A program made the position numbers and the translations under genes. From Arsukibacterium ikkense (lineage in GTDB: Bacteria > Pseudomonadota > Gammaproteobacteria > Enterobacterales > Alteromonadaceae): DNA of 64,000 nucleotides. The stretch is from the NCBI RefSeq assembly GCF_000987775.1, contig NZ_LAHO01000003.1:62001-126000 (forward strand), written 5' to 3'. Positions 1-11,492 of the stretch are shown one piece after another; the first letter of the stretch is position 1, and every line of letters begins with the position of its first letter. A model generated the notes under the pieces. The model saw nothing but the letters and a program-made list of their open reading frames with translations. It was not told the origin of the DNA and did not search any database.

Positions 1-2091
1 GGTGTTGGCCGAAATGGTCTGGTCGACAAACTTCTGCATGATGGCTACCAGGCTCAGATAGCCATCGTTGGATGGAATATCCCATAGCAGTTCATACTGA
101 TCCTTTAAACGCTCATACTCCGGCACCACTTGTTTTAAAATGCCATCTTTACTGGCTTTAACACTGATATGGCCACGTGGTGGTTCGATGCCATTGGTCG
201 CGTTAGAAATTTGCGAAGAGGTTTCTGACGGCATCAGGGCTGACAAGGTCGAGTTACGCAGACCAAATTGCAGAATATCTTTGCGTAGCTGCTCCCAGTT
301 CAGTAGCAACGGCTCAGCACATACTTTGTCCAAATCTTTTTTGTAGCTGTCGATAGGCAGTATACCTTCGGCATAAGTGGTTTCATTAAATTTAGGGCAG
401 GGGCCCTGCTCTTGCGCCAGCTTATTTGATGCTTTTAACAGGTAGTACTGAATAGCCTCAAAAGTACGGTGGGTGAGCCCATTGGCCGAACCATCTGAGT
501 ATTTCACGCCGTTCTTCGCCAGATAATATGCGTAGTTAATTACGCCAACACCCAAGGTACGGCGATTAATAGAGGCATGGTAAGCGGCCGGAATAGGGTA
601 GTCCTGATAATCCAGTAAGCTATCGAGCGAGCGTACGGCTAACTCTGCCAGTTCGTCCAGCTCGCTCAGTTCTGTTATCGCGCCAAGGTTAAATGCCGAC
701 AAAGTACATAGTGCAATTTCACCGTTAGGATCATTCACATGTTCCAATGGCTTGGTTGGCAGGGCAATTTCCAGGCATAAGTTGCTTTGCCGTACCGGGG
801 CCAGTTTCGGGTTAAACGGGCTGTGTGTATTACAGTGATCCACGTTCTGCAGATAAATGCGGCCGGTACTGGCCCGCTCCTGCATAAACAAGGTAAATAA
901 CTCTAACGCCTTGATCCGCTTTTTACGGATACTGCTATCGGCTTCATACTTAACATACAGCTTGTCAAATTGCTCCTGATCCTGGAAAAACGCATCGTAT
1001 AAGCCCGGCACATCTGACGGGCTGAACAGGGTAATGTAGTCATCTTTAATTAAGCGGGTATACATCAGCCGGTTAAACTGCACACCGTAATCTAAATGGC
1101 GCACTCGGTTTTCTTCCACCCCGCGGTTGTTTTTCAATACCAGCAGCGATTCGACTTCTAAATGCCATAATGGGAAAAACAAGGTCGCCGCACCACCACG
1201 CACACCACCTTGTGAGCAACTCTTAACGGCGGTCTGGAAATGCTTGTAAAACGGTATACAACCGGTGTGGAAAGCTTCGCCGTTGCGAATAGGGCTGCCT
1301 AATGCCCGAATGCGGCCAGCGTTAATGCCAATGCCGGCGCGCTGCGACACGTACTTAACAATGGCGCTGGAAGTGGCGTTAATCGAATCCAGACTGTCAC
1401 CGCACTCAATTAATACGCAAGAGCTGAACTGACGGGTTGGCGTACGCACACCTGACATAATCGGCGTAGGCAGCGATAACTTAAATAACGACGTAGCATC
1501 ATAAAAGCGGCGAACAAAATCTAAACGGGTACTTTTAGGGTAATTAGCAAACAAACAGGCGGCCACCAGAATATATAAAAACTGGGCACTTTCATAAATT
1601 TCACCGCTAACCCGGTTTTGTACCAGATATTTACCTTCCAGCTGTTTAACGGCCGCATAACTAAAATTTAAGTCGCGACCATGATCAATAAAGCTATTGA
1701 TCGTTTCCAGCTCTTCCCGGCTGTAGTCTGCCAGAATATGCTGATCATAACGCTTGGCTTCTACCATCTTAACTAAATGGTCGTACAGGTGTGGCGGTTC
1801 AAACTGACCATAAGCTTTTTTACGCAAATGGAACACCGCCAATCTGGCTGCCAGATACTGATAATCAGGGCTGTCTTTTGAAATCAGATCGGCCGCAGCT
1901 TTAATAATGGTTTCATGAATATCAGCCGACTTAATACCATCATAAAACTGAATATGAGATTTTAACTCAACCTGTGATACCGAGACGTTGTGCAGGCCTT
2001 CGGCAGCCCAGGTAATGACCCGGTGAATTTTATCTAAATCGAGAGGTTCACGGCGTCCGTCACGTTTGGTGACAAAGAGTTTTTGCGTCAT
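1..2091 (-). CDS. nrdA: Ribonucleoside-diphosphate reductase subunit alpha (class Ia), 3' end outside window
   Basis: Catalytic large subunit of class Ia ribonucleotide reductase, which makes dNDPs from NDPs together with NrdB. Reading leftward from an ATG at 2091, 697 codons are open to the window edge; the family is about 760 residues, so roughly the last 65 are missing, including the C-terminal Cys pair. Visible landmarks are an N-terminal ATP-cone (MTQKLFVTKRDGRREPLDLDK), FSSCVLIECGDSLDSI with a conserved redox Cys, NLCLEIALPTKP carrying the active-site Cys and Glu, and GVGVINYAYYLAKNG. nrdB is presumably beyond the left edge. The open frame runs off the sequence, so the 3' end cannot be judged. 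Confidence 0.96.
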   Translation of the reverse strand, partial: MTQKLFVTKRDGRREPLDLDKIHRVITWAAEGLHNVSVSQVELKSHIQFYDGIKSADIHETIIKAAADLISKDSPDYQYLAARLAVFHLRKKAYGQFEPPHLYDHLVKMVEAKRYDQHILADYSREELETINSFIDHGRDLNFSYAAVKQLEGKYLVQNRVSGEIYESAQFLYILVAACLFANYPKSTRLDFVRRFYDATSLFKLSLPTPIMSGVRTPTRQFSSCVLIECGDSLDSINATSSAIVKYVSQRAGIGINAGRIRALGSPIRNGEAFHTGCIPFYKHFQTAVKSCSQGGVRGGAATLFFPLWHLEVESLLVLKNNRGVEENRVRHLDYGVQFNRLMYTRLIKDDYITLFSPSDVPGLYDAFFQDQEQFDKLYVKYEADSSIRKKRIKALELFTLFMQERASTGRIYLQNVDHCNTHSPFNPKLAPVRQSNLCLEIALPTKPLEHVNDPNGEIALCTLSAFNLGAITELSELDELAELAVRSLDSLLDYQDYPIPAAYHASINRRTLGVGVINYAYYLAKNGVKYSDGSANGLTHRTFEAIQYYLLKASNKLAQEQGPCPKFNETTYAEGILPIDSYKKDLDKVCAEPLLLNWEQLRKDILQFGLRNSTLSALMPSETSSQISNATNGIEPPRGHISVKASKDGILKQVVPEYERLKDQYELLWDIPSNDGYLSLVAIMQKFVDQTISANT

Positions 2092-2178
2092 CGCTGAAGA
2101 GTTCCGTTTCAATGTTATTATTAACTGACAGCCCGTTAGCGCACGGCCCATTACACGCACCTGATTGCTGGCGTTTTG

Positions 2179-2222
2179 CACAACATATAGGTGTAAATTA
2201 AAAACTGATCACAAGATAGTGT
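2179..2222 (-). promoter_or_regulatory. Possible NrdR-box pair upstream of nrdA
   Basis: Two partly palindromic AT-rich stretches, CACAACATATAGGTGT (2179-2194) and one ending AAGATAGTGT at 2222, each resemble half of the NrdR consensus ACACWATATATWGTGT. NrdR is the usual repressor of nrdAB operons. Both matches are poor in the left half and the spacing (28 bp end to end) is not the usual 31-32 bp, so this is a weak call. Confidence 0.25.
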
Positions 2223-2398
2223 GGATTGAGGGTTTTTGCAAGGGCGCAAATTGCTGAAAAAAAAGTCGCTACTGCAGCCGGTTAGTAGCTACTAACCTGT
2301 AAGCGCTTATCGGAGAAATGGCATAAATGAAGCAAGCTTTTTCTTCGCCATAAAATTATTTGTTCTAAGCAGCAGCTTTTAAGTGTAACTGGCTATTT

Positions 2399-2429
2399 GA
2401 TGGCCGTTAGTCTGAGCTCTAACGCCATC
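2399..2429 (-). terminator. Stem-loop downstream of ubiG
   Basis: GATGGC-C-GTTAG pairs with CTAACGCCATC (one bulged C) around the loop TCTGAGCT. It lies just past the ubiG stop. There is no U-run on the ubiG strand, so it could be a processing or stability hairpin and not an intrinsic terminator. Confidence 0.35.
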
Positions 2430-2440
2430 AGACAACTGAT

Positions 2441-3157
2441 TCAGCTATTAGCCGGCTTACGAGCCACCACAAAATAGTTTACATCCAGGCCAGGCCCGAT
2501 TTTAAAGCTGTTATTGAACGGATTAAAATGCAGGCCGGTGGCATCGACCAGTTCCAGACCCGCCTGTTCGATATCACGCATCAGTTGCGATGGCCGGATA
2601 AACTTACTGAACTGATGGGTACCTTTGGGCACCAGTTGCAGAATATATTCTGCACCAACGATCGCCATAGCATAGGCTTTTAGCGTTTTGTTAATAGTGG
2701 AAAAAAACAGTAAACCACCCGGTTTGGCTAAATCAGCGCAGGCCTGTACCACTGACGCTGGCGCCGGCACATGTTCCAGCATCTCCATACAGGTAACAAT
2801 ATCAAAGGCAGCTGGCTGGCTGGCTGCAAAAGCCTCAGCCGTACTTTGCTGATAACTGAGGTTAACACCGGTTTCCAGTGCATGCAGTCGCGCCACTGCC
2901 AGCGCATCGTCGGCCATATCAATGCCGGTAACTTCAGCACCGCTGCGGGCGAGGCTTTCTGCTAAAATACCACCGCCACAACCAACATCAACAATGCTTT
3001 TACCAAAAACACCGCCCGCGATGTCGCTGATATAGCCCAGTCGGGTAGGGTTTAACAGATGCAGTGGTTTAAATTCACCTTCCAGATCCCACCAACGGGC
3101 GGCAATATCATTAAATTTTGCAATTTCAGCTGGATCAACATTTGTATTTTGTGTCAT
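2441..3157 (-). CDS. ubiG: Ubiquinone biosynthesis O-methyltransferase
   Basis: SAM-dependent enzyme performing both O-methylations of ubiquinone biosynthesis. The 238-residue length fits the family. The SAM-binding motif I is [18 protein letters not shown] (about residues 56-73), followed by the acidic GIDMA loop and the post-I region CMEMLEHVP. The N-terminus ([32 protein letters not shown]) is typical of UbiG. It sits between nrdA and gyrA, the order found in many gammaproteobacteria, and is transcribed divergently from gyrA. Confidence 0.96.
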   Translation of the reverse strand: MTQNTNVDPAEIAKFNDIAARWWDLEGEFKPLHLLNPTRLGYISDIAGGVFGKSIVDVGCGGGILAESLARSGAEVTGIDMADDALAVARLHALETGVNLSYQQSTAEAFAASQPAAFDIVTCMEMLEHVPAPASVVQACADLAKPGGLLFFSTINKTLKAYAMAIVGAEYILQLVPKGTHQFSKFIRPSQLMRDIEQAGLELVDATGLHFNPFNNSFKIGPGLDVNYFVVARKPANS

Positions 3158-3241
3158 GGTTCAGACCTTAAAATTTTTGCCATTATAAAGCCTTGATCTG
3201 TTTCAGCAAATAGCAGACGGGCTTTGGCATGTATAACAGGC

Positions 3242-3270
3242 ATGGCAACTGCCATTTTATGTGGTAGAAT
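3242..3270 (+). promoter_or_regulatory. Candidate gyrA promoter
   Basis: ATGGCA (3242-3247) and TAGAAT (3265-3270) are separated by 17 bp, about 75 bp upstream of the gyrA start. Each hexamer matches the sigma-70 consensus at four or five positions. Prediction by eye only. Confidence 0.4.
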
Positions 3271-3343
3271 CCTGCGTTGTCTCGCGCTTTAAAACATCGA
3301 AAAAAGCGAGTTATCTATCTGATTTAAGGGAAATTAGCGTTAT

Positions 3344-5995
3344 ATGACAGATCTGGCCAAAGAAATAGTTCCGATTAATATCGAAGAGGAATTAAAAAAC
3401 TCCTACCTCGATTACGCCATGAGTGTAATTGTTGGCCGGGCTTTACCTGATGTACGGGACGGTTTAAAGCCTGTTCACCGTCGCGTGCTGTTTGCCATGA
3501 AAGAATTAGGCAACGACTGGAACAAAGCCTATAAAAAGTCTGCCCGGGTAGTGGGTGACGTTATCGGTAAATATCACCCGCATGGTGACAGCGCTGTATA
3601 CGACACCATAGTACGGATGGCTCAGCCATTCTCGCTACGTTATATGCTGGTAGATGGTCAGGGCAACTTCGGTTCTATCGATGGCGACTCCGCGGCAGCA
3701 ATGCGTTATACCGAAGTCAGAATGGCCCGGATTGCTCATGAACTATTGGCCGATTTAGATAAAGAAACGGTTGATTTTGTGCCTAACTATGATGGCACAG
3801 AGCAAATCCCGGCAGTATTGCCAACTAAAATCCCTAACTTATTAATTAATGGCTCCTCCGGTATTGCGGTAGGTATGGCCACCAATATTCCACCGCATAA
3901 CTTAAATGAAGTTATCGATGGTTGTCTGGCATTAATCGCTAACCCGGATATTGAACTACATGAATTAATGCAGTTTATTCCAGGGCCAGATTTCCCGACG
4001 GCCGCTATTATCAATGGCCGTAAAGGCATTGAAGAAGCCTACCGTACCGGCCGTGGCAAGGTGTACATTCGCAGTAAAACCTTTATTGAGACCGATGAGA
4101 AAACCGGCCGTGAAACGATTATTGTTCACGAACTGCCGTACCAGGTTAATAAAGCCCGCTTAATTGAAAAAATAGCTGAGCTGGTAAAAGAAAAACGGAT
4201 TGAGGGCATTTCAGCACTACGTGATGAGTCTGACAAAGACGGCATGCGGATTGTTATTGAGCTGAAACGCGGCGAATCGTCCGATGTAATGCTGAACCAG
4301 CTGTATTCCAATACTCAGATGCAAACGGTGTTTGGCATTAACATGGTGGCACTGGACGATGGCCAGCCCAAGCTGCTTAGTTTAAAGCAAATGCTGGAAT
4401 GCTTTGTGCTGCACCGGCGTGAAGTAGTAACACGCCGCACTGTGTACGACTTACGTAAAGCGCGCGACCGGGCACATATTCTGGAAGGTCTGGCGATTGC
4501 CCTGGCCAACATTGACGAAATTATCGAGTTGATTAAAACCTCTGCCAACTCGGCTGAAGCCAAAGCAGGCTTAATTGCCCGAGGCTGGCAGTTGGGTGAT
4601 GTCAGCGCGATGTTAGAGCGGGCCGGTGAAAATGCTGCTCGCCCAGAATGGCTGGAAGAGCACTTTGGTATTCGCGATAACCTGTATTTCCTGACTGAAC
4701 AACAAGCTCAGGCTATTCTGGATTTACGTTTGCATAAGCTGACCGGCTTAGAGCATGAAAAAATTCTGGATGAATATAAGCAGCTGTTAGAGCTGATTGC
4801 TGAATTACTGCATATTCTGGCCAGCCCAGAACGGTTAATGGAAGTTATTTGCGAAGAACTGGAAGCCGCCAAAGCGCAGTATGGCGATGCCCGTCGCACC
4901 GATATTCAGGATAATATGCTGGATATCAATATGGAAGATTTGATTACCGAAGAAGATGTGGTAGTAACCCTGTCGCATCTGGGCTATGCCAAGTATCAGC
5001 CATTGTCTGATTACGAAGCGCAGCGCCGCGGCGGTAAAGGTAAAGCCGCGACCACGGTAAAAGACGAAGATTTTGTCGATAAGCTGCTGGTTGCCAGTAC
5101 CCACGACACCATTTTATGCTTCTCGAACCGCGGCCGTCTGTATTGGATGAAGGTTTATCAGTTACCGCTGGCCAGCCGCACAGCACGGGGTAAACCGATT
5201 GTTAACTTACTGCCGCTGGAGCAGGGGGAGCGGATCAACGCTATTTTACCGGTACGCGAGTATGAAGAAGGCAAATACGTGTTTATGGCGACCGCCAACG
5301 GTACGGTGAAGAAAACCGCCCTTACTGATTACTCACGGCCACGCTCAAACGGTATTATTGCCGTTAACCTGAATGAAGGCGATCACCTGATTGGCGTGGA
5401 TATTACCGATGGCAGCAATGAAATTATGCTGTTCTCAGATGATGGCAAGGTAGTGCGCTTCACTGAAGATCAGGTTCGCGGCATGGGCCGAACTGCAACT
5501 GGCGTAAGGGGTATCCGCTTACGCGAGGGTGGCTCGGTAGTCTCACTGATCATTCCAAAAGGTGATGGAGCGGTACTCACGGTAACTGAAAACGGTTATG
5601 GTAAGCGTACTTCATTAACCGAATACCCAGCGAAGAGTCGGGCAACCCAGGGCGTGGTATCGATTAAAGTATCAGAGCGTAATGGTCTGGTCGTCGGTGC
5701 CGTACAGGTATGTGAAACAGATGAAATTATGATGATTTCAAACCGTGGCACCCTGGTACGGACCCGGGTCAAAGAAGTGTCTGAAGTGGGCCGAAATACC
5801 CAGGGCGTAATTCTGATCCGTACTCAGGATCAGGAGAAAGTGGTTGGAGTGGCGAAGGTTGATGAAATTCAGGAGCAAGACTTGCCACATGACGCTGAGG
5901 ATGGTGCCGAGCTGACAACGGCCAGTGCTGACGTAGCAGGTCCGGATCTGCAGGACAGCCAGTTAGCACAAGACAACGATACTGAGCAGTCGTAA
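3344..5995 (+). CDS. gyrA: DNA gyrase subunit A
   Basis: Breakage-reunion subunit of DNA gyrase (A2B2), which introduces negative supercoils. 883 residues against 875 in E. coli. The catalytic tyrosine is Y122 in AAMRYTEVR. The quinolone-resistance region reads [13 protein letters not shown] with S83 and D87, i.e. wild-type at the two main fluoroquinolone-resistance positions. The GyrA box QRRGGKG falls at residues 560-566 and opens the DNA-wrapping beta-pinwheel domain. The C-terminal tail is acidic. It stands alone: divergent from ubiG, followed by a strong terminator. Confidence 0.98.
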   Translation: MTDLAKEIVPINIEEELKNSYLDYAMSVIVGRALPDVRDGLKPVHRRVLFAMKELGNDWNKAYKKSARVVGDVIGKYHPHGDSAVYDTIVRMAQPFSLRYMLVDGQGNFGSIDGDSAAAMRYTEVRMARIAHELLADLDKETVDFVPNYDGTEQIPAVLPTKIPNLLINGSSGIAVGMATNIPPHNLNEVIDGCLALIANPDIELHELMQFIPGPDFPTAAIINGRKGIEEAYRTGRGKVYIRSKTFIETDEKTGRETIIVHELPYQVNKARLIEKIAELVKEKRIEGISALRDESDKDGMRIVIELKRGESSDVMLNQLYSNTQMQTVFGINMVALDDGQPKLLSLKQMLECFVLHRREVVTRRTVYDLRKARDRAHILEGLAIALANIDEIIELIKTSANSAEAKAGLIARGWQLGDVSAMLERAGENAARPEWLEEHFGIRDNLYFLTEQQAQAILDLRLHKLTGLEHEKILDEYKQLLELIAELLHILASPERLMEVICEELEAAKAQYGDARRTDIQDNMLDINMEDLITEEDVVVTLSHLGYAKYQPLSDYEAQRRGGKGKAATTVKDEDFVDKLLVASTHDTILCFSNRGRLYWMKVYQLPLASRTARGKPIVNLLPLEQGERINAILPVREYEEGKYVFMATANGTVKKTALTDYSRPRSNGIIAVNLNEGDHLIGVDITDGSNEIMLFSDDGKVVRFTEDQVRGMGRTATGVRGIRLREGGSVVSLIIPKGDGAVLTVTENGYGKRTSLTEYPAKSRATQGVVSIKVSERNGLVVGAVQVCETDEIMMISNRGTLVRTRVKEVSEVGRNTQGVILIRTQDQEKVVGVAKVDEIQEQDLPHDAEDGAELTTASADVAGPDLQDSQLAQDNDTEQS

Positions 5996-6002
5996 CACAT
6001 CC

Positions 6003-6033
6003 AAAAACGGGCGCAGTAGCGCTCGTTTTTTTT
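6003..6033 (+). terminator. Intrinsic terminator after gyrA
   Basis: AAAAACGGGCGC pairs with GCGCTCGTTTTT around an AGTA loop (one G-U pair), followed by a run of eight T. The 5' A-run makes it usable from either side. Confidence 0.9.
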
Positions 6034-6099
6034 AGCTGCAGCAGACAAACATTACATATTTCAATCATGACGAATTTTAATAATTGCGAGTAGTTATAA

Positions 6100-7197
6100 A
6101 TGACCACCTTTAATTTTTGTGCCGGCCCGGCCATGTTACCAACGGCTGTGATGCAACAGGCACAGCAGGAATTTATTAACTGGCAGCAACAAGGCTGCTC
6201 AGTGATGGAAATAAGCCATCGCAGCAAACCTTTTATTAAGGTTGCGGCGGAGGCTGAGCAGGACTTACGGGATTTACTACAGATCCCAGACAACTATAAA
6301 GTGTTGTTTATGCATGGTGGTGGCCGTGGTCAGTTCTCAGCTGTGCCGCTTAACCTGTTTCAAGCAGCAGCTAACGCCACTAAAAGCAGTGCCGATTATA
6401 TTGTTTCCGGCGCCTGGTCAAAGGCAGCAGTGGAAGAGGGTCATAAATACGGCAAGCTGAATGTGCAGGATATCCGTCACACCACTGACGCCGGGCTCAG
6501 AACCATAACGGATCCGAGCCAATGGCAACTTAACAGCAATGCTGCCTTCGTGCATTGTTGTCCGAATGAAACCGTAGATGGCGTCGAGTTTACCGGTTTA
6601 CCGCAAACCGATGTGCCGATAGTGGCCGATTTATCTTCCACTATCTTATCGCGGCCGATAGATGTCAGCCGCTACGGGGTAATTTATGCCGGTGCACAGA
6701 AAAATATCGGCCCCTCTGGTTTAACCCTGGCCATTGTGCGGGAAGATTTACTACCTGCGGCAAATGCCGCTATTCCGGCAGTACTGGATTATCGGTTAGC
6801 GGCAGACAATGACAGCATGTTTAATACTCCGCCAACCTTTGCCTGGTATTTAGCTGGACTGGTATTTAAGTGGCTGAAACAGCAGGGTGGCATAACTGAA
6901 ATGGCAACGCGTAACCAGGAAAAGGCCAGCTTACTGTATGATTATATAGATAAAAGTGATTTTTATAGTAATGATGTTGTGAAAGCCTACCGCTCCTGGA
7001 TGAATGTACCGTTTTTCCTTGGCGACGAGCGCTTAAATGATATGTTTGTTGAGCAGGCGCAGCAGCATGGCCTGCTGGCATTAAAAGGCCACCGGATGGT
7101 GGGCGGCATGCGCGCCAGTATTTACAATGCCATGCCACTTGAGGGTGTGCAAACGCTGGTCAGTTTTATGCAGGAATTTGAGCGGGTAAACGGATGA
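6100..7197 (+). CDS. serC: Phosphoserine aminotransferase
   Basis: PLP enzyme converting 3-phosphohydroxypyruvate and glutamate to phosphoserine (serine pathway), also used in pyridoxine synthesis. 365 residues, family length about 362. N-terminus [11 protein letters not shown] and the [14 protein letters not shown] motif are diagnostic. The PLP lysine is K201 in [12 protein letters not shown]. The stop overlaps the aroA start by four bases (ATGA), so the two are translationally coupled as in the enterobacterial serC-aroA operon. No clear Shine-Dalgarno precedes the ATG. Confidence 0.97.
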   Translation: MTTFNFCAGPAMLPTAVMQQAQQEFINWQQQGCSVMEISHRSKPFIKVAAEAEQDLRDLLQIPDNYKVLFMHGGGRGQFSAVPLNLFQAAANATKSSADYIVSGAWSKAAVEEGHKYGKLNVQDIRHTTDAGLRTITDPSQWQLNSNAAFVHCCPNETVDGVEFTGLPQTDVPIVADLSSTILSRPIDVSRYGVIYAGAQKNIGPSGLTLAIVREDLLPAANAAIPAVLDYRLAADNDSMFNTPPTFAWYLAGLVFKWLKQQGGITEMATRNQEKASLLYDYIDKSDFYSNDVVKAYRSWMNVPFFLGDERLNDMFVEQAQQHGLLALKGHRMVGGMRASIYNAMPLEGVQTLVSFMQEFERVNG

Positions 7198-8474
7198 AGA
7201 CACTAACTTTACAGCCTATTGCCAACGTCGCCGGTGAAGTGCATCTGCCTGGTTCGAAAAGTATTTCTAACCGGGTGCTGCTGCTGGCGGCACTGGCAGA
7301 AGGGACGACTCATATCACTAATCTGCTGGACAGCGATGATGTGCGGCATATGCTCACGGCCTTAACGGCACTGGGTATCAGTTATAAGTTATCTGAGTGT
7401 CGCACGCAGTGCGAGGTGCGTGGTATAGGCAGTTTATTTAACCATCCGCAGCCGCTCACCCTGTTTCTTGGTAATGCCGGCACCGCCATGCGGCCATTAA
7501 CAGCGGCGTTGGCGGCATCTAAGGTTGATATTACCCTGACCGGTGAGCCGCGTATGTACGAGCGGCCTATTGGCCATTTGGTTGACGCACTTAGTCAATT
7601 AAAGGCTGATATCCATTACCTGGAAAACGACGGCTATCCGCCTTTACATATAAAAGGCAAAGCACTCTTGGGTGGCCAAATACAAATAGACGGCAGCATT
7701 TCCAGCCAGTTTTTAACCGCGGTATTAATGGTTGCACCATTACTGGATGGCGACAGCGATATTGAAATTATCGGCGAACTGGTGTCAAAGCCCTATATCG
7801 ATATCACCCTGGCGCTGATGCAACGCTTTGGGGTTGAGGTACGCAATGTTGACTATCAGCGTTTTATTATCCGCGGCAATCAGCAATATCGTTCGCCTGG
7901 TAACTGGCTGGTAGAGGGCGATGCGTCTTCGGCATCTTATTTTCTGGCGGCGGCAGCGATCAAAGGCGGCAGTATTAGAGTGACCGGCATTGGTAAACAT
8001 GCGGTGCAGGGCGATATTCACTTTGCTGATGCGTTAGAGGCAATGGGGGCCACAGTTGAGTGGGGGGATGACTACATCCAGGTAACGCGTAACAAGCTTA
8101 ACGGTATTGATCGTGACTATAATGCCATTCCTGATGCCGCCATGACCATTGCTACCACGGCGCTGTTTGCCAAAGGGCCAACCGTTATTCGTAATGTGTA
8201 CAACTGGCGGGTGAAAGAAACCGACCGGCTGGCAGCGATGGCCGCAGAACTGCGAAAGGTAGGGGCAGAGGTGGAAGAGGGCCATGACTACCTGAAAATT
8301 ACTCCGCCAGTGCAATTAAAGCACGCCAGCATTGCCACCTATAACGACCATCGAATGGCGATGTGTTTTTCGCTTGTTGCGCTAAGTGATACCGCTGTGA
8401 CCATAGAAGATCCGGATTGCACAGCTAAAACTTTCCCCGGCTACTTTCAGCTGTTTCAAAGCCTGCAAAGTTAA
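7194..8474 (+). CDS. aroA: 3-phosphoshikimate 1-carboxyvinyltransferase (EPSP synthase)
   Basis: Sixth step of the shikimate pathway: transfers enolpyruvyl from PEP to shikimate-3-phosphate. 426 residues. [10 protein letters not shown] near the N-terminus binds substrate phosphates, and [11 protein letters not shown] has the Gly and Pro typical of class I (glyphosate-sensitive) enzymes. The C-terminal [12 protein letters not shown] is also conserved. Second gene of the serC-aroA operon. Confidence 0.97.
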   Translation: MKTLTLQPIANVAGEVHLPGSKSISNRVLLLAALAEGTTHITNLLDSDDVRHMLTALTALGISYKLSECRTQCEVRGIGSLFNHPQPLTLFLGNAGTAMRPLTAALAASKVDITLTGEPRMYERPIGHLVDALSQLKADIHYLENDGYPPLHIKGKALLGGQIQIDGSISSQFLTAVLMVAPLLDGDSDIEIIGELVSKPYIDITLALMQRFGVEVRNVDYQRFIIRGNQQYRSPGNWLVEGDASSASYFLAAAAIKGGSIRVTGIGKHAVQGDIHFADALEAMGATVEWGDDYIQVTRNKLNGIDRDYNAIPDAAMTIATTALFAKGPTVIRNVYNWRVKETDRLAAMAAELRKVGAEVEEGHDYLKITPPVQLKHASIATYNDHRMAMCFSLVALSDTAVTIEDPDCTAKTFPGYFQLFQSLQS

Positions 8475-8495
8475 GCACATAGCGTGTCATTAATT

Positions 8496-8534
8496 AGCAG
8501 CCCGGGCCAGTAACGGGCTGCTGCTTCATCTCTT
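8496..8534 (+). terminator. Probable terminator after aroA
   Basis: AGCAGCCCG (8496-8504) pairs perfectly with CGGGCTGCT (8514-8522) around a nine-base loop. The following GCTTCATCTCTTTA is only moderately T-rich. Confidence 0.65.
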
Positions 8535-8571
8535 TATCGCAACTAAACACAGCTTTTGTCGCAAAAACCTG

Positions 8572-8577
8572 TATAAT
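8572..8577 (+). promoter_or_regulatory. -10 element for cmk-rpsA
   Basis: A perfect TATAAT preceded by TG. No good -35 hexamer lies 16-18 bp upstream. Transcription from here would start near 8584, after an in-frame ATG at 8578, which supports the later cmk start at 8629. Confidence 0.5.
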
Positions 8578-8628
8578 ATGGCGGTTTTAAAATTTGAATT
8601 CGCAGATCATTGCTTTGAAGGAGGTAGG

Positions 8629-9321
8629 ATGCCGCAACATGCACCAGTAATTACCATTGATGGACCCGGAGGCTCAGGCAAAGGCACGCTAAGCCGCTTG
8701 TTGGCTCAGAAGTTAGGATGGCAATTACTAGACAGTGGCGCTATCTACCGGGTTCTGGCACTTGCTGCCATGCATCATCAAATAGCAGCTGATGACGAAG
8801 ATGCGCTGCAACCGTTAGCAGCCCATCTTGATGTACAGTTTAGTGCTGATGAGCAGGGCAATACAAAAGTGACTCTGGAGGGTGAGAATGTCTCACATAC
8901 TATCCGCACTCAGGAAGTAGCTGACGAAGCGTCAAAAATTGCTTCTTTACCCAGGGTACGCGAAGCCTTATTACGCCGGCAACGGGCGTTTGCCGAAGCC
9001 CCAGGCCTGATTGCAGATGGCAGGGATATGGGTACAGTCGTATTCCCACAGGCAGAAGTTAAAATATTTTTAACGGCTGACGCTGCAGAACGCGCCAACC
9101 GCAGATATTTAGAGTTGAAACAAAAGGGGCTGGATGTTAATATCGGCGACCTTTTGCACGAAATCCAGGCGCGTGATGAGCGCGATATGAATCGGGCGAC
9201 AGCGCCGTTAAAACCGGCAACCGATGCTTACATGCTGGATTCGACCAATAAACCTATTGAACAAGTGTTGGAAGAGGTACTTAATTACATTCGCAGCAAT
9301 ACGCTGTTGAAAGTAAGTTAA
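8629..9321 (+). CDS. cmk: Cytidylate kinase
   Basis: Phosphorylates CMP and dCMP to the diphosphates. 230 residues (E. coli 227). P-loop GPGGSGKGT close to the N-terminus, then the substrate region [15 protein letters not shown] and [11 protein letters not shown]. The frame extends upstream to 8578, but the ATG at 8629 has a near-perfect Shine-Dalgarno (GAAGGAGGT) and begins at the family's usual place. It sits directly upstream of rpsA, a conserved pairing. Confidence 0.96.
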   Translation: MPQHAPVITIDGPGGSGKGTLSRLLAQKLGWQLLDSGAIYRVLALAAMHHQIAADDEDALQPLAAHLDVQFSADEQGNTKVTLEGENVSHTIRTQEVADEASKIASLPRVREALLRRQRAFAEAPGLIADGRDMGTVVFPQAEVKIFLTADAAERANRRYLELKQKGLDVNIGDLLHEIQARDERDMNRATAPLKPATDAYMLDSTNKPIEQVLEEVLNYIRSNTLLKVS

Positions 9322-9428
9322 ACACCACAACCACATTTTGGACAGCCCGTAACAAGGAATGTTGCAGGTAAACTTAGCAACCCCATAACGCATGATGCGA
9401 AGTGGAGCACTTAACTGAAAAAGTGACT

Positions 9429-11108
9429 ATGACTGAAAATTTTGCACTATTATTTGAGGAAAGCCTCAAGACCATCGAAACCCGCCCGGGTGCCATTGTT
9501 AAAGGTACCGTTGTTGCTATTCTGAAAGACGTTGTTATGGTTGACGCCGGTCTTAAATCAGAAGCTGCGATCCCTGTTGAGCAGTTCAAATCGCTGAGCG
9601 GTGAAATCGAAGTTAGCGTTGGCGACATCATTGACGTAGCGTTAGATGCTATTGAAGATGGTTTCGGTGAGACCTTATTATCTCGTGAAAAAGCTAAGCG
9701 CCATGAGGCCTGGGTTCGCCTGGAAAAAGCTTGCGAAGATAAAGAAACTGTTATCGGTGTTATCACTGGTAAAGTTAAAGGTGGTTTTACGGTTGAAGTC
9801 GACGGTATTCGTGCCTTCCTGCCAGGTTCATTAGTAGATGTGCGTCCGGTACGCGACACTTTACACCTGGAAAATAAAGAACTTGAATTCAAAGTTATCA
9901 AACTGGATCAAAAGCGTAACAACGTGGTGGTTTCACGTCGTGCCGTGATCGAATCAGAAAGCAGCCAGGAACGTGATCAGCTGTTAGAAACCTTAGAAGA
10001 AGGTATGGAAGTTAAAGGTATCGTTAAGAACCTGACTGACTACGGTGCTTTCGTAGACTTAGGTGGCGTTGACGGCTTACTGCATATCACTGATATGGCA
10101 TGGAAGCGCGTGAAGCACCCAAGCGAAATTGTTAACGTTGGCGATGAAATTCCAGTTAAAGTACTGAAATTCGACCGCGAGAAGCAACGTGTATCGTTAG
10201 GCCTGAAGCAAATGGGTGAAGATCCATGGGCCGCTATTGCCTCACGTTACCCAGAAGGTGCCCGCATCTCTGGTCGCGTAACCAACTTAACTGACTATGG
10301 CTGCTTCGTAGAAATCGAAGAAGGCGTAGAAGGTTTAGTTCACGTTTCAGAAATGGACTGGACTAACAAGAACATTCACCCATCTAAAGTGGTTAACTTA
10401 GGTGACTCTGTTGAAGTAATGGTACTGGAAATTGACGAAGAACGTCGTCGTATTTCTTTAGGCCTGAAACAGTGTAAAGCCAACCCATGGGAAGAGTTCG
10501 CAAAAGGCTTTAACAAGAATGATCGCGTTAGCGGTAAGATCAAGTCAATCACTGACTTCGGTATCTTTATCGGCTTAGACGGCGGCATCGATGGCCTGGT
10601 TCACTTATCTGACATCAGCTGGAATGCCACTGGTGAAGAAGCTGTTCGTGAATTCAAGAAAGGCGACGAAGTACACGCAGTGGTGTTACAAGTTGACCCA
10701 GAGCGCGAGCGTATTTCTTTAGGTATCAAACAACTGGATGAAGACCCGTTCAATGGTTACCTTGCTGACAACAAAAAAGGTGCTATCGTTAAAGGTGAAG
10801 TAACTGCCGTTGACGCTAAAGGCGCTACTGTGATGTTAGAAGGTGCAGTTGAAGGTTATGTTCGGGTTTCAGATATTGCGCGTGAGCGGATTGAAGATGC
10901 CTCAACTGTTCTGAAAGTAGGCGAAGAAGTTGAAGCTCGTTTAATGGGTGTTGATCGCAAAAACCGCGTTATCAGCCTGTCAATCAAAGCGAAATTCGAA
11001 GCTGAAGAAAAAGAAGCTATGGATACCGTTAATACCAAGCAGCAAGAAGCTGACTTCGGTGGTAACGCTATGGCCGAAGCATTTAAAGCTGCTCAGAAGC
11101 AGGATTAA
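9429..11108 (+). CDS. rpsA: 30S ribosomal protein S1
   Basis: mRNA-binding ribosomal protein with six S1 (OB-fold) repeats. 559 residues, E. coli 557. I chose the ATG at 9429 ([21 protein letters not shown]), matching the universal S1 N-terminus, over the in-frame GTG at 9402. Successive S1 repeats show the [20 protein letters not shown] and [20 protein letters not shown] type motifs. No strong Shine-Dalgarno precedes the start and the 107-bp leader after cmk is long; E. coli rpsA likewise lacks a strong SD and is autoregulated by S1, so the same control is plausible. Codon use shows the strong bias expected of a highly expressed gene. Confidence 0.97.
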   Translation: MTENFALLFEESLKTIETRPGAIVKGTVVAILKDVVMVDAGLKSEAAIPVEQFKSLSGEIEVSVGDIIDVALDAIEDGFGETLLSREKAKRHEAWVRLEKACEDKETVIGVITGKVKGGFTVEVDGIRAFLPGSLVDVRPVRDTLHLENKELEFKVIKLDQKRNNVVVSRRAVIESESSQERDQLLETLEEGMEVKGIVKNLTDYGAFVDLGGVDGLLHITDMAWKRVKHPSEIVNVGDEIPVKVLKFDREKQRVSLGLKQMGEDPWAAIASRYPEGARISGRVTNLTDYGCFVEIEEGVEGLVHVSEMDWTNKNIHPSKVVNLGDSVEVMVLEIDEERRRISLGLKQCKANPWEEFAKGFNKNDRVSGKIKSITDFGIFIGLDGGIDGLVHLSDISWNATGEEAVREFKKGDEVHAVVLQVDPERERISLGIKQLDEDPFNGYLADNKKGAIVKGEVTAVDAKGATVMLEGAVEGYVRVSDIARERIEDASTVLKVGEEVEARLMGVDRKNRVISLSIKAKFEAEEKEAMDTVNTKQQEADFGGNAMAEAFKAAQKQD

Positions 11109-11116
11109 TTGCTAGC

Positions 11117-11144
11117 AAAGCAGGGGGCAGTTGCCCCTTGCTTT
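11117..11144 (+). terminator. Hairpin between rpsA and ihfB
   Basis: AAAGCAGGGGGCA pairs with TGCCCCTTGCTTT (one G-U). The downstream sequence is not a clean T-run, so it may be a partial terminator that lowers ihfB relative to rpsA. Confidence 0.55.
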
Positions 11145-11170
11145 ACCATTTGGGTTTTGCAGGAGGGTCT

Positions 11171-11455
11171 ATGACCAAGTCTGAATTGATTGAAAAATTA
11201 GCAACCGATTTCCCGCATATTCAAGTCAAGGATGTCGAAGCATCTGTTAAAGAAATTCTGGAACAGATGGCCCAGTCGCTGTCATCGAATGAACGGATTG
11301 AAATTCGCGGTTTTGGTAGTTTCTCGTTGCATTATCGTGCACCCCGTATCGGTCGCAATCCTAAAACCGGCGATAAAGTCGAATTAGACGGTAAATACGT
11401 CCCGCACTTTAAGCCAGGTAAAGAGTTACGCGATCGGGTAAAAGATAATACCTGA
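11171..11455 (+). CDS. ihfB: Integration host factor subunit beta
   Basis: DNA-bending nucleoid protein forming a heterodimer with IhfA. 94 residues from the ATG at 11171, which follows an ideal AGGAGG; the in-frame extension to 11138 is not used. [11 protein letters not shown] at the N-terminus, the [11 protein letters not shown] turn and [27 protein letters not shown] with the DNA-intercalating proline are typical. Its place after rpsA is conserved in gammaproteobacteria. Confidence 0.96.
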   Translation: MTKSELIEKLATDFPHIQVKDVEASVKEILEQMAQSLSSNERIEIRGFGSFSLHYRAPRIGRNPKTGDKVELDGKYVPHFKPGKELRDRVKDNT

Positions 11456-11492
11456 TTTCTAATCAGGGCTATTGCCGTACACGGAGTGTGTT

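Larger units (their letters stand above)
2092..2440. other. Intergenic region between divergent-side nrdA leader and ubiG 3' end
   Basis: No credible gene. The part next to nrdA carries the nrdA promoter and leader, with two weak NrdR-box-like stretches. The part next to ubiG carries a stem-loop. Nothing else stands out. Confidence 0.6.

Noticed and set aside
8578-8628. In-frame upstream start for cmk
   Set aside because: The ATG at 8578 would lie before the likely transcription start and lacks an SD; the ATG at 8629 has a near-perfect SD.
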